Positions 27,191 to 37,640 of a stretch of DNA of 64,000 nucleotides are shown here, in pieces; position 1 is the first letter of the stretch, and the number at the start of each line of letters is the position of its first letter. The DNA comes from Pelecanus crispus (Eukaryota > Chordata > Aves > Pelecaniformes > Pelecanidae), in NCBI RefSeq assembly GCF_030463565.1, contig NC_134643.1, positions 41,702,221 to 41,766,220 of the forward strand, given 5' to 3'. The notes beneath the pieces were generated by a model, which was not told the origin of the DNA, made no database searches, and saw only the letters and a program-made list of their open reading frames with translations. A program made the translations under genes and the position numbers.

Positions 27191-27260
27191 GGGCGGAGGG
27201 GGGAGGCGGGAGGCGGGGGGGGGGTTCCCCCCCCCCCGCCTCCCGCCTCCCCGCCCGCCC
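27191..27260. repeat. 70-bp near-perfect inverted repeat (hairpin) upstream of LGR5
   Basis: The left arm 27191-27224 (GGGCGG ... AGGCGGGAGGC then ten G) is mirrored by the right arm 27227-27260 (eleven C, then GCCTCCCGCCT ... CCGCCC), with only TT between them. About 30 of 34 positions can pair, allowing a single-base bulge and a few mismatches. The G tracts could also form a quadruplex on one strand. It lies about 250 bp upstream of the LGR5 start codon, inside the CpG island. A natural promoter hairpin, a replication-slippage product and an assembly fold-back artefact are all possible. Confidence 0.75.
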
Positions 27261-27348
27261 GCTCGTACGGCGGCGCGGGCAGGGCCCGCCGCGCTACGGC
27301 GGGCAAGGCTGGGGCGGCGTCAGCGGGCCCGCGGTGCCGGCTCCAGGG

Positions 27349-27356
27349 CTTTAAAG
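27349..27356 (+). promoter_or_regulatory. Possible TATA-like element (CTTTAAAG) of LGR5
   Basis: CTTTAAAG is the only A/T-rich block in several hundred bases of GC-rich promoter. If used, it would place the transcription start near 27380, about 130 bp upstream of the ATG. CpG-island promoters often lack a TATA box, so this is only a candidate. Confidence 0.3.
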
Positions 27357-27469
27357 CAGCGTGTAAGCTGAGATGCTACCACAGACAGCGGCGCGGCGGC
27401 GGCGGCCGCAGCAGCAGCTCCCCGAGCCCAGACGGGCGCCCGCCTTTCGCCCCCGCCGCCCCGCGGGGC

Positions 27470-27496
27470 ATGAGAGCGGCCGCCCCGCTGCTCTAG
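27470..27496 (+). other. Short upstream open reading frame in the LGR5 5' UTR
   Basis: An ATG at 27470 opens an 8-codon frame that ends with TAG at 27494-27496, 16 nt before the LGR5 ATG. It is out of frame with the receptor. If transcription starts upstream of 27470, as the TATA-like element would imply, it could lower initiation at the main ATG. Such short uORFs commonly damp translation. This one is seen in sequence only. Confidence 0.5.
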
Positions 27497-27512
27497 GTAC
27501 CCCCCGGGCCCC

Positions 27513-27727
27513 ATGGCGACGTGCCGCTCTGCCCGCGCCTTCCTCCTCCTCCTCCTCCCCTTCTGCCTGCCGGGGCTGCGGCGGGGGGCGCGGGGCGGCG
27601 GGCAGCGCCCGCGGGGCTGCCCGGCGCCGTGCCGCTGCGAGCAGGAGGGTATGCTCGTCCGCGCCGACTGCTCCGACCTGGGGCTCACGGCCGTGCCCGC
27701 CAACCTCAGCGTCTTCACCTCCTACCT
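27513..27727 (+). CDS. LGR5: LGR5 exon 1: signal peptide and LRR N-terminal cap
   Basis: This is the first coding exon of the leucine-rich-repeat G-protein-coupled receptor 5, the plasma-membrane receptor for R-spondins that boosts Wnt/beta-catenin signalling and marks adult stem cells. The 215 nt encode 71 codons plus two bases. Residues about 9-20 (AFLLLLLPFCLP) form a signal-peptide core. Residues 36-53 carry the LRRNT cysteine pattern: CPAPCRC, then ADC. The exon then runs through DLGL..VP and ANLSVFTSY, with the final Leu codon split by the splice site. The NLSVFTSYL ending and the boundary position match LGR5. LGR4 and LGR6 differ in this stretch. Asn64 is a potential glycosylation site. 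The ATG at 27513 has G at +4 and is the first in frame after an in-frame TGA at 27471. The remaining LRRs and the seven-helix domain lie beyond the window. The main alternative is a paralogue, LGR6. Confidence 0.87.
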
Positions 27728-27733
27728 GTAAGT
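27725..27733 (+). other. 5' splice donor of LGR5 exon 1
   Basis: The sequence CCT|GTAAGT places a near-consensus donor after 27727. The frame would hit TAA at 27729-27731 if not spliced. The exon ends after two bases of the Leu codon (phase 2), matching the known LGR5 exon 1/2 boundary in vertebrates. Confidence 0.88.
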
Positions 27734-28379
27734 GCGGGCGGGCCGGGGAGGGGGGCACCGGCGGCAGCGGCGGGGAGGGCCCGGGCCGGCCCCCGGCGGT
27801 GACAGGAGGCGCGGCGGGCTCGGTGCGTTGCCGCGCCGCTGCCTGTAGAAAACACCCGACTTCAAATAAGTTTCTAATCGCTTTTTAATCAGCCGGCGGG
27901 TTGTAAAGCGTTTATGGGTATCTCGCTATCTCGGTGCCCGGTCCGGCGCCTGGAGGATCGCTGTGTGATGTGCCGTTTAGAGGGTAATTAAAAGCGATTG
28001 CAACAGCAGAAACTCGATTAGATCTGCAGGGACGTTATCTTCACCTTTGCTTCCCGGGACAGGGCTTTGAACTGCGGTTGCTGCTGATTTAATCTTTAAC
28101 AGATCTCCCCTCGGGTTGAGGAAAGGCAACAAATAAAGGCAGCTCCGGGGAGGCGGGCAGCGCTCGGAGAGCAGTGCGGTGCCCGGGCGGCCCCTCGCTG
28201 CCGCCGCGGCGGGCAGGTGGCTGTGCCCCGAGCCGGGCCCGGCCCCGCCGCAGCCCTGCCTCCCTCTGCCTCGGGGTCCCCGCCTTACGGGGCATCCCCG
28301 CCGGGCCGGGCTGCGGCGCTTGGGAGCTCCTCTGCGTCTCGGGCGCGCTGAATTACAGCGTGTAGGGACAGGGACGGCG

Positions 28380-31300
28380 AGAAGGGAGAAACTCTGTATT
28401 AACAAGAAAAAAAAAAAACCCAACAAAAAAAACCCACCCAGAACCGTGGGGAAACCTTTTCTTTGTTGCCGCCTTTTCGGCAGAAGGGTCATCGTTTAGC
28501 CTCTCTTGGTTTTGTCTGTTGAAAGTGTTGGTGCACTAGAAGTGTTATTTTGGTGCTCTCCTTACTGATTTCATACAGCTCTTTGTGGATGCGTGGCCAG
28601 TAGCTTGTTAATTTAATACTTAGTAACTCCGTATCCAGCATACAGAACGTCAGTTTCGGAATGTGTTTGTCCATCTGTGTATTTTGACATGCTGTTGACA
28701 TGCTTGCTGCTATGGTTACTGTAAAGATGCTTTGACAGTACTGTGTGTCTTGGGCACTAAAGTGATAATTCTGAACTCACTTCTCTGCTAATACCATACT
28801 TCAAAGGACGTAAAGCTTATGTTGCATCGAGAAAGTAGATGAAACTAAACTAGAAATGGCTTTTCTAAGAGAGGTATAAACATGACAACATAGGCAAGGT
28901 AGAAATGAAGTGCAACCCCTAAAATCTAAGTACTAAGTATAGGCTAGGAGAGAGCTTAGTTTAGTGAAAATAGCATTGGTTTAGAAAGAGGATGTGTAGC
29001 TGAAAGACTTTTCTAAATATTACGCATGTAAATACTGTTCTGAAATTTATCTTAATAAGATCAGTTTTAGCTTATTTTATCATAAACGTTTCAAAGTCAA
29101 AGCTATTAGTAATATTAAGAGGCAGGAGTCAGCATTACTGAATGACCATTTACAGTAGAGCAGAACTTTGGCTATACCTAATAAAGATACAATCTTTAAG
29201 ACACATACAAAGTCTGTCACTGGTTTCAAAAGTAGCAGGTCAGGACTGTGGATGTATGCAAGACACAGTGTTTTCTGGTGCTTCGGAAAGTCATAAGCAG
29301 AAAGATAGATAATAGATAATGAAGGTATAAAGGCATACTTAAGCTGTACATACCCTGCGTCAAGAAGTAGATTCCCTAAATTCATGGTTGCCTGGAGGAA
29401 TGCTAAAACTGGAAAAACTTTACGGAATCCACTGTTTGACTGTTTTATGAAGAAAAAGAGAACATAAATATGCACAATGATGTCAAAATACCAGTGCTGC
29501 AGTCTTCTGCTGTTGAAAAGATACATACCTCCAATAACCTGCTTCTCAGTAGGACTGTGATCTGGTTCGCACTTTTGTTTTTAAATCCTCTTGTCCTTCA
29601 GCAGGGGAATATCTTTCTCCAGTCAAGAATTCTGTGCTGTTTGGTAGCGTACACCCTAACGTAGAAAAAAAACCACTGTGGGACAGGCAGACTTTTAAAT
29701 GACCAAGGCTGTATGCAGGCGGTATAACAATATAAAAGACGTGCAGTACAACAGTATAAAAGACTGGTTCATACACACATAGGCAGCTACACTTATGCTT
29801 TCCAAATTTACCAGGCTGTTATCCTTGAATTGATTAATTACTGCCTAGTTATGCAGAGTTGTAGCTCCTGCCTGCCTTCCGTAAAGAACTGTCAAGTCTC
29901 ATTTTCTGTAGATGGCTAAGCAATGGCAAATTTTAAAACATGCCTGCTTGTTATAGAGATGTTTGCCTCCCTGAGCTTGGTAGTGGCCAACCAGATGCTC
30001 CTTGATTTTATTTTTTTGGTTTTTTTCCCCAGAAAAACAAATGTCTTTTTTGTGCTGTGACAATTTTTATTTCAGATCAAAGCAGGAGATTAAAACTGTG
30101 TACTCACATTAACTCTCTTTCCAGCAAAACCCCACATCTTCTCTAGTTGATTCCATTCTTGCACAGTAGATATATCTGGCCAAAACCAGGCTGTGATACT
30201 ACCCTGTGTTAAGTTTGGGATTTTAAAGTTTATTTCTAGATTTCTGTCATTTTTATCTTATCTGGACACTCACATAGGAAAAGAAAAGTAAGCGTTTTCT
30301 TGGTGTGCACTGGAAATTATGTGAAAAGTTGAAATGCCAAAGCCATTAAGGTTTGTTTTATGTTGGGACACATGTGTACAGAGCATGATATATTATGGTG
30401 ACTGAATTCTGCATGTTTTTTATGATGGTGCTCTTGCAGCAGAGCTAAATGTAGTCTACAGATGGACCTGCTACACATTCTCCATTCTCATTTATATTCC
30501 CAGGCAGCAATTCTTGCCTCCCATCAAAAATCTTTTTATTTATGATTATGTGTCTGCTGCCATGAACTGTTAGACTTTTTAAGAGCAGACAAGGAATCCA
30601 GGAGTTTCTTTCCATTCCTTTTTCTTCATTTACTTTTAGGCTAAATCATGTACTCAATGTATTTAATGCAATTCCTGTTGACATAAATGTGAATTCCATG
30701 TGCTGATGAAGGGCAGTACTGAGTCTCTGTTTCAAATTAAGAACATGTCACTTTCCTATCAGTACACAGTGAAAAGAAGAAGCCAGGATCTACAGGTCTT
30801 TTGCACATGGGACCCTCATTAATTCTCAAACCAAGCCTGTGAGTTAGTGGAATATTGTTACCATTTACTGTGATGTGGAAAACTGAGGCAAAGAAGAGTT
30901 TGCTCAAAGTTAGAGGTAAAGTTTATGACAAAGCCAGTAATTAAAGCCAGAATGCTTTATCCTTACTCCATCCTTCAACCACAGGCTCACCCTACTTCTC
31001 CTAAATAATTGCTCATTAAAAATAGTGTAAAATCTGGCAACTCCTGTTCAAGAATATTTAGTATGGCGAGTATAAAAAAACCCCTGTTTTCATATCTCAT
31101 GTGATGACAATATAGAAGATAGCTCTTAAAGATTTTGAGGGTCTCTGTTATGTGCCCAGATAGCACAGAAAAGTACATTTATTATAAATGCCAGGGCTGT
31201 CTGACAGTTCAGATGCTGTATTCTTTGTGATCAAAAACTCTCAATGATAAACTTAATGGACTATTTTAATGGGAATATTAAGCAGAATATTTTCATCATG

Positions 31301-33586
31301 TTACCATCTTATATGGACGTAGGCATGCATGCATACATGTATATATAGTGCAGCATATGGTATGTCAGCTTTTACATTATGGTTTACTTAATGTGTTATT
31401 TTGGGGTACATGTTATTTGCATTTAAAAAGTTTAGTTTTGAGTACATTGTAAATGTGCATGGTAACTGGGAAAATCTGATTCATATAATTTTCAATTCTT
31501 CATAGAAATAATTGATCAAGAAAAAAGTATTTTTTAAAATTATGATAACATTAATAGCACTACAGTAAAACCTATGAAGAAGAAATCAGTGCATATTATA
31601 AGGTTCCTAGCATATTCACCTTGAAATAAATTTTGGTCTTCTGCTTCATTGATTACCGTAATATTGTCTTTGATGATAAATATTCCTGTAGAGCACAGTC
31701 AAAACTCTATAGCGTATCTGAAAGTGTTTAAGAGTACTAAACAGAAAAAAAACATGACAAAGAATTTGGGAGAAAAAAAATGAGTTACTTTTTGAAGGTT
31801 AAAAAGTATATTGCCAGAAATTGACTACACTTCTGAAATAAGAAAGATAGTTGTTTCTGTGTCAGGAATACCCGAAAACATTAAGACCAACCCTTTGGGG
31901 CAAACTTGCACTATTTTAGTCATTCTGATCTCACAGTGCAAATTCTAAGTCCTGTCTGCTTCTTCATCTAAGGTATCTTGGGAATGACCATAGTTTTCCA
32001 AAGAGATCAAGCAGCAAGTTATCCTCTTATGAAGAAGTAAGCTTTATAAAGTCTCTTACAACTTACAGATCCCTTGACAAGATTTAGGTGTTATGTAGTC
32101 CATAAAATGTCTGCCTTTTCTTAGAAAGTACTTCTTTACAGAGCTACAAACTTTATAAACAATTTTTGCACCTTTCTATTTGAAATAAATTAAATGATTG
32201 CCATGTGGTTTCAGTTAATAATCTGAGTCTTATCCCAGTTGAGGATGAAGGTGAATCCATGTTCTGGATTTAGAATTTAGTATTAAATCCCACTTTTGAA
32301 AAGGAAACAGAGCATTTCCTCTCTATTCATGGCAATAGTAGGTATGCAAAGGTAAAATATACACATCAATAAATTAGAGGTACATAAAAACTGAAGAAGT
32401 AACAAACTATTTAAAGTTCATGTTTGCCAGTTTTCAAGGGATTTGCTTTAAATTTCAAAACATAATGTGTCAACTCAAAATTAGTTTCTTTGTGAAAAAT
32501 TTGGATTAAAAATGTATTTAAGAAGAGACTGTCACTCTTCCCTCTTGAGAATACAGTGCTAAAAATAACTCTTTGCACTGCTTCCTAAAGACTTGTGCTG
32601 CTGAGAAGGGGGAAAAAAGGCACTCACACACTATCTCTCTCCTTTGTAGCATTTGCTCTGTGGAAACGCTGCATAAATTGACAGGGAGAAGGAAGCTATC
32701 TTTAAGCTGGTAGAATATAAGGAGCTGGCAGGGTAAAGGCACCTTCAATTTGGTTTGGTATCTGAAGTGCATAGGACAATTGGCCGGGCAGAGGGAGCCT
32801 GACTCCAGCTGAGAACGCGTGCACTGGCCTGACCTTCCCAGTCAGCATGCCAGCGGAGATTAGACTTTCCTCAAGTTCTTCCTTGTTAACCCAGTCTTTT
32901 CTCTGATGTCATTTGTCTTTCAAATGCTTAAAATTGCTACCAATTTTGCAGCAGTCCAGATCTCTTTCTTTTATTCTGTTTGTTGGCCAAGATAATATTT
33001 CATCTGCATGCACTTTCTTAATTCTCTATTGGTTATTTAAATGGTCTTCAGTAATACAATTTATGGTATTTCCCCTGACTTCCTTCCTTGAACTGTCCAG
33101 CAGATCTCATTCTTTTCCCAGTAAAAATCATGGTAAATAAGGTGTGGTTCCTTTGGCTCCAAGCAAACTGACTGAGGGCAGAACATGATGTGTTTTTGAC
33201 ATACCAAAACAGCTTTGGACTTCAGTTAGAAGAAAATACACTAACATCTTTAAAAAGAATGAGATGTGATCAAACATGCTTACTCCTCAAAGACTGAGCA
33301 ATTCATGTGTCAAATCCTTATGCTACATGCTCTGTACTGTTTGCCAAGAAGACCTGAGAAACTTTTGTACAATTTTACTGATTGGATGTGCGAAATTTAA
33401 TGCCTGAAGAATTATAAAGGAAATAAATGTAGTTGGGGAGGGGTAGGGCCTGAAGTGATGTTACTGTGACTTGTTGAAGGAGTGCTACCCTCTTCTCTCT
33501 CTTGGAATTGAAAAATGCACGAAACTAAGACATGAACAGCTTTGACTGTATATGACAGTAACTCATGGTACCTCTGGTTTTAGTCC
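28380..33586. other. Intronic DNA before the provirus, nothing recognised
   Basis: After an A-rich run (about 28405-28432) the composition returns to AT-rich. Reading frames such as the 148-codon minus-strand frame at 29080-29526 show no domain. I see no transposon ends, RNA gene or candidate exon. Confidence 0.5.
33582..33586. repeat. Target-site duplication AGTCC (copy at 3' LTR side)
   Basis: AGTCC lies immediately outside the 3' LTR and is repeated at 40409-40413 just outside the 5' LTR. It shows one integration event and no later rearrangement of the ends. Confidence 0.9.
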
Positions 33587-34142
33587 TGTCGTGGTTTAAC
33601 CTGGCAGGCAGCTAAACACCACATAGCCATTTGCTCACTCTGCCCCAGTAGGATGGGGGAGAGAATCAGAACAAAGGTAAAACTTGTGGGTTTAGATAAA
33701 GACAATTTAATAGGACAAAAAAGGAAGGGAAAATGATAATAATGGTAAAAGAAAATACAAAACAAGTGACACACAATGCAATTGCTCACCATCCGCTCAC
33801 CAATGCCAGCCAGTTCCCGAGCAGTGGCCGCCCTCCCGCCCTGGCCAACTCCCCCCAGTTTTTTTGTTCAGCATGAGATCATATGGTATGGAATAACCCT
33901 TTGGCCAGTTTGGGTCAGCTGTCCTGGCTGTGCCCCCTCCCACTTTCTTGTGTACCTCCAGCCTCCTCACTGACAGGGCAGTATGAGAAGCTGAAAAGTC
34001 CTTGACTTAGTGTAAGCACTGTTCAGCAACAACTAAAACATCAGTGTGTTGTCAACGTTACTCTCATACTAAATCCAAAATACAGCATTCTATAGCAGGT
34101 ACTAGGAAGAAAATTAACTCTATCCCAGCCGAAGCCAGGACA
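33587..34142 (-). repeat. 3' LTR of the provirus
   Basis: 556 bp. Read on the minus strand it starts TGTCCTGGCTTCGGCTGGG and ends with AAACCACGACA. The minus strand carries an ATTAAA poly(A) signal near 33710. It differs from the 5' LTR by scattered substitutions and small indels, most densely in the first 110 plus-strand bases. It lacks the perfect GCGATCGC palindrome found in the LTRs at 4845 and 63496. Confidence 0.93.
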
Positions 34143-34162
34143 GTATCCACCCCTTATTTTAT
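34143..34162 (-). promoter_or_regulatory. Candidate polypurine tract next to the 3' LTR
   Basis: Immediately upstream of the 3' LTR (minus strand) the sequence is purine-rich, with AATAAGGGGTGGA. Retroviruses start plus-strand DNA synthesis at such a tract. The tract is interrupted by pyrimidines, probably by mutation, so the call rests mainly on position. Confidence 0.5.
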
Positions 34163-34336
34163 ACCATCTATGTCATACCCAGGTTCCACGCTTTCCAATA
34201 CCTCCCAATTAATCACCACCACCTTTCCTGTCTTTCGATATAAAACACACACATATAATTCCCTAAGTATATGGGCCATCCCTCTAAAATGTCCATTGAG
34301 TTCATTTAGTCCATAACTTTGGGCTCTATCTCTCAT
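34154..34336 (-). other. Intact 60-codon reading frame between pol and the 3' LTR
   Basis: A minus-strand frame starting with ATG at 34336 encodes 60 residues and stops just before the polypurine region. It has a mixed hydrophobic/charged composition (for example ILRELYVCVLYRKTGKVVV) and no domain I know. It does not look like env or dUTPase. It may be chance or the remnant of a short 3' frame of this retrovirus family. It is noted because it is unbroken where pol is not. Confidence 0.3.
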
Positions 34337-34579
34337 AACAGTCCTTCAGGGCAGGAGAGATGGTGTGTGGTGTTGGACTGTTGCACGCTGAAGCCAGTTC
34401 TGGTTCCATCACCACTGCACTTCTCCAGTTCTATCATTGCTGCACATTGCTCGGTTCATCAAAGTTCATTCTTCATTAATTTGGGTGATTCTTACCGTAA
34501 TACCACTGATACGGCATATAGCAACCATAGTAGTGATGACATATGGTACTATACAGCAATTAACATCATGCAGTTTTAT

Positions 34580-37500
34580 TCATTGGCTGTTTTCACCCAA
34601 AATCAAATCCCTTGAGGTACACATCAGCCTTCCCCATCCTTCTGCATCACCCACCAAGTGCACCCAGGTCCTTGAGCAAAAGCAATCCCATGGATGGGTT
34701 TGCCTTTGCCTGAGGCAGGAATAACCCAGACTGTCTTCCCCAACGTATTCTTTACGTGCACTGCAGGGACTTTATCCCCTTCTACAGTACGTAGAAGTTT
34801 TCACTGGGCATGGCCGGTTCGATTGGCAGATCCCCTAGTGTTGACTAACCAGGTGGCTTTTGCTAAATGTGTATCCTAATGTTTGAATGTCCCACCACCC
34901 ATTGCTCTCAGGGTAGTCTTTAACAGTCTGCTGTATCGTTCGATTTCCCCAGAGGCTGGTGCATGATAGGGGATGTGATATACCCACTCAACGCCATGCT
35001 CTTTGGCCCAGGTGTCTCTGAGGTTGTTTCGGAAATGAGTCCCATTGTCTGACTCAATTCTTTCTGGGGTGCCATGTTGCCATAAGAGTTGCTTTTCAAG
35101 GCCCAGGATAGCGATGTGGGTGGTGGTGTGGGGCACGGGATATGTTTCCAGCCATCCGGTGGTTGCTTCCACCAGGGTGAGCACGTGGCGCTTGCCTTGG
35201 CGGGTTTGTGGGAGTGTGATATAATCAATCTGCCAGACCTCCCCATATTTGTATTTCAGCCATCACCTTCCATACCAGAGAGGCTTTAACCGCCTGGCTT
35301 GCTTGATTGCAGCATGTGTTTCACATTCATGAATAACCTGTGCAATACTGTCCATGGTCAAGTCCAGCCCTCGATCACGAGCCCGTCTATATGTTGCATC
35401 TCTTCCTTGATGGCCTGAGGTGTCATGGGCCCACTGAGCTGTAAATAATTCACCCTTATGTTGCCAGTCCAGATCCACCTGAGGCACTTCAATCTTAGCA
35501 GCCTGATCCACCTGCTGGTTGTGTTGATGTTCTTCAGTGGCCCGACTCCTGGGTACGTGAGCATCTACGTGACATACTTCTACAACCAGGTTCTCTACCC
35601 GGGCAGCAATATCTTGCCACAATGCGGCAGCCCGGATGGGTTTGCCTCTGCGTTGCCAGTTGCTTTGCTTCCATTGCTGCAGCCACCCCCACAGGGCATT
35701 TGCCACCATCCATGAGTCAGTACAGAGATAGAGCACTGGCCACTTTTCTCCATCAGCAATGTCTAAAGCCAGCTGGATGGCTTTCATCACTGCAAGCTGA
35801 TTCGATTCACCTTCTCCTTCAGCAGTTTCTGCAACTATAGGGCTCCACAGAGCAGCTTTCCATCTCTGGTGCTTTCCTACAATACGACCAGATCCATCAG
35901 TGAACAGGGCATATTGCTTCTCATTTTCTGGTAGTTTATTATACAGTGGGGCCTCCTCAGCACATGTCACCTCTTGCTCTGGCAGTATTCCAAAATTTTT
36001 GCCTTCTGGCCAGTCCATGATCACTTCCAAGATTCCTGGGCGACTGAGGTTTCCTATTCGAGCCTGTTGTGTGATCAGTGTGACCCACTTAAACCACATA
36101 ACATCAGTTGCATGATGTGTAGAGGGGATCCTCCTTTTGAACATCCAGCCCAGCACCGGCAGTCGGGGTGCCAGCAGGAGCTGTGCTTCAGTACCAATCA
36201 CTTCTGAAGCAGCTCAAAGCCCTTCATATGCTGCCAATATCTCTGTCTCAGTTGGAGTATAGCAGGCCTTGGATCCTCTGCATCCCCAACTCCAAAACCT
36301 TAGGGGTCGACCTCGAGTCTCCTCTGGTGCTTTCTGCCAGAGGCTCCAGGTAGGGCCATTCTCCCCAGCTGTGGTGTAGAGCACATTTTGTACATCTTGT
36401 CGTGCCTGGACTGGCCCAAGGGCTACTGCATGAACTATCTCCCATTTAATTTGTTCAAAGGCTTGTCATTGCTCAGGGCCCCATTTGAAATTGTTCTTCT
36501 TCTGGGTCACCTGGTAAAGAGGCTTGCAATCAAACTGGAATTTGGAATATGCATTCTCCAAAACCCCACAACGCCTAAGAAAGCTTGTGTTTCCTTTTTG
36601 CGAGTTGGTGGGAACATAGCTATTATTTTGTTGATCACATCCACTGGGATCTGATGACGTCCATCTTGCCGTTTTATTCCTAAAAAGTGGATCTCCTGTG
36701 CAGGTCCCTTGACCTTACTTTGTTTTATGGCAAAACCGGCTATTTTCTTCCCTTTCTCAAAAACCTCTTCTGCTGTATTGCCCCATATGATGATGTCATC
36801 AATGCATTGCAGGTATTCCAGAGCCTCACCCTGTTGCAGTGCCGCCTGGATCAGTCCATGGCAAATGGTGGGGCTGTGTTTCCACCCCTGGGGCAGTCAA
36901 CTCCAAATGTACTGAACACCCCTCCAAGTGAAAGCAAGCTGTGGCCTGCACTCTGCTGCCAAAGGGATTGAGAAGAATGCATTAGCGCTATCAGTTGTGG
37001 CATACCACTTGGCTGCCTTTGACTCCAGTTCATATTGAAATTCTAGCATGTCCAGCACGGCAGCACTCAGTGGCAGCATGACTTTGTTCAGACCACGATA
37101 GCCTACTGTTAGTCTCCACTCTCCATTAGACATTTGCACTGCCCATATGGGACTGTTAAAGGGTGAGCAAGTCTTGCTGATCGCTCCCTGGCTCTCCAGT
37201 CAACAAATCAGCTTCTGGATGGGAATCAGGGAGTCTCGGTTGGTGCGATATTGCCACCGGTGCACCATTGTGGTGCATCAGCACCTGTTGTTCTTTGACC
37301 CTCAGCAACCCCACAACAGAAGGGTCCTTCGAGAGAGCAGGCAAGGTGGACAGCTGTTTAATTTCCTCTGTCTCCAAGGCAGCTATACTAAAAGCCTAGC
37401 AGTACCCTTTTGGGTCCTTAAAATACGCTCTCCTGAGGTAGTCTATGCCAAGGATGCAGGAAGCCTCTGGGCCAGTCACAATGGGGTGCTTTTGCTACTC

Positions 37501-37640
37501 ATTCCTGGTTAGGCTCACTTGGGCCCCCGATACAGTTAGCTGTTGGGATCCCCCTGTCACTCCAGAAATACAGATGGGTTCTGTCCCTGTATATCTTGAT
37601 GGCGTTATGGTACACTATGCACCGTTGTCCACTAGAGCCT
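34580..37640 (-). pseudogene. Degenerate retroviral pro-pol (protease, RT, RNase H, integrase)
   Basis: Domain order on the minus strand follows. The aspartic protease centre is at 37618-37629, reading DNGA where D[TS]GA is usual. The RT has its first catalytic Asp in TTDSANAFFSIPL (about 37020) and the YxDD position at 36795-36806, where it reads CIDD. RNase H has TDGS and TDSW but its catalytic Glu is replaced in the AVMKAIQ segment. The integrase has HDTSGH and CETH (second zinc Cys lost), then Asp in WQIDY, SDNGTHF and the Glu of GEIERYSRLL. In-frame stops are at 37615, 36897, 36466, 36214, 35263 and 34876. The frame appears to end at 34580-34582. No dUTPase domain follows the integrase. 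The locus cannot make a working enzyme. Confidence 0.92.

Larger units (their letters stand above)
26620..28370. promoter_or_regulatory. LGR5: CpG island spanning the LGR5 promoter and exon 1
   Basis: From about 26.6 to 28.4 kb the sequence becomes very rich in G+C and in CpG, in sharp contrast with the AT-rich flanks. It surrounds the LGR5 first coding exon and extends about 0.65 kb into intron 1. Long overlapping reading frames on both strands here, rich in Pro, Arg, Ala and Gly, are the usual by-product of GC-rich DNA and are not genes. A CpG-island promoter fits a developmentally regulated stem-cell receptor gene. The exact transcription start cannot be seen directly. Confidence 0.85.

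Noticed and set aside
26623..27888. Long Pro/Arg/Ala/Gly-rich reading frames on both strands (up to 227 codons)
   Set aside because: They overlap each other in the CpG island, where stop codons are rare. They have no domains, and one runs through the LGR5 exon and its splice donor in another frame.
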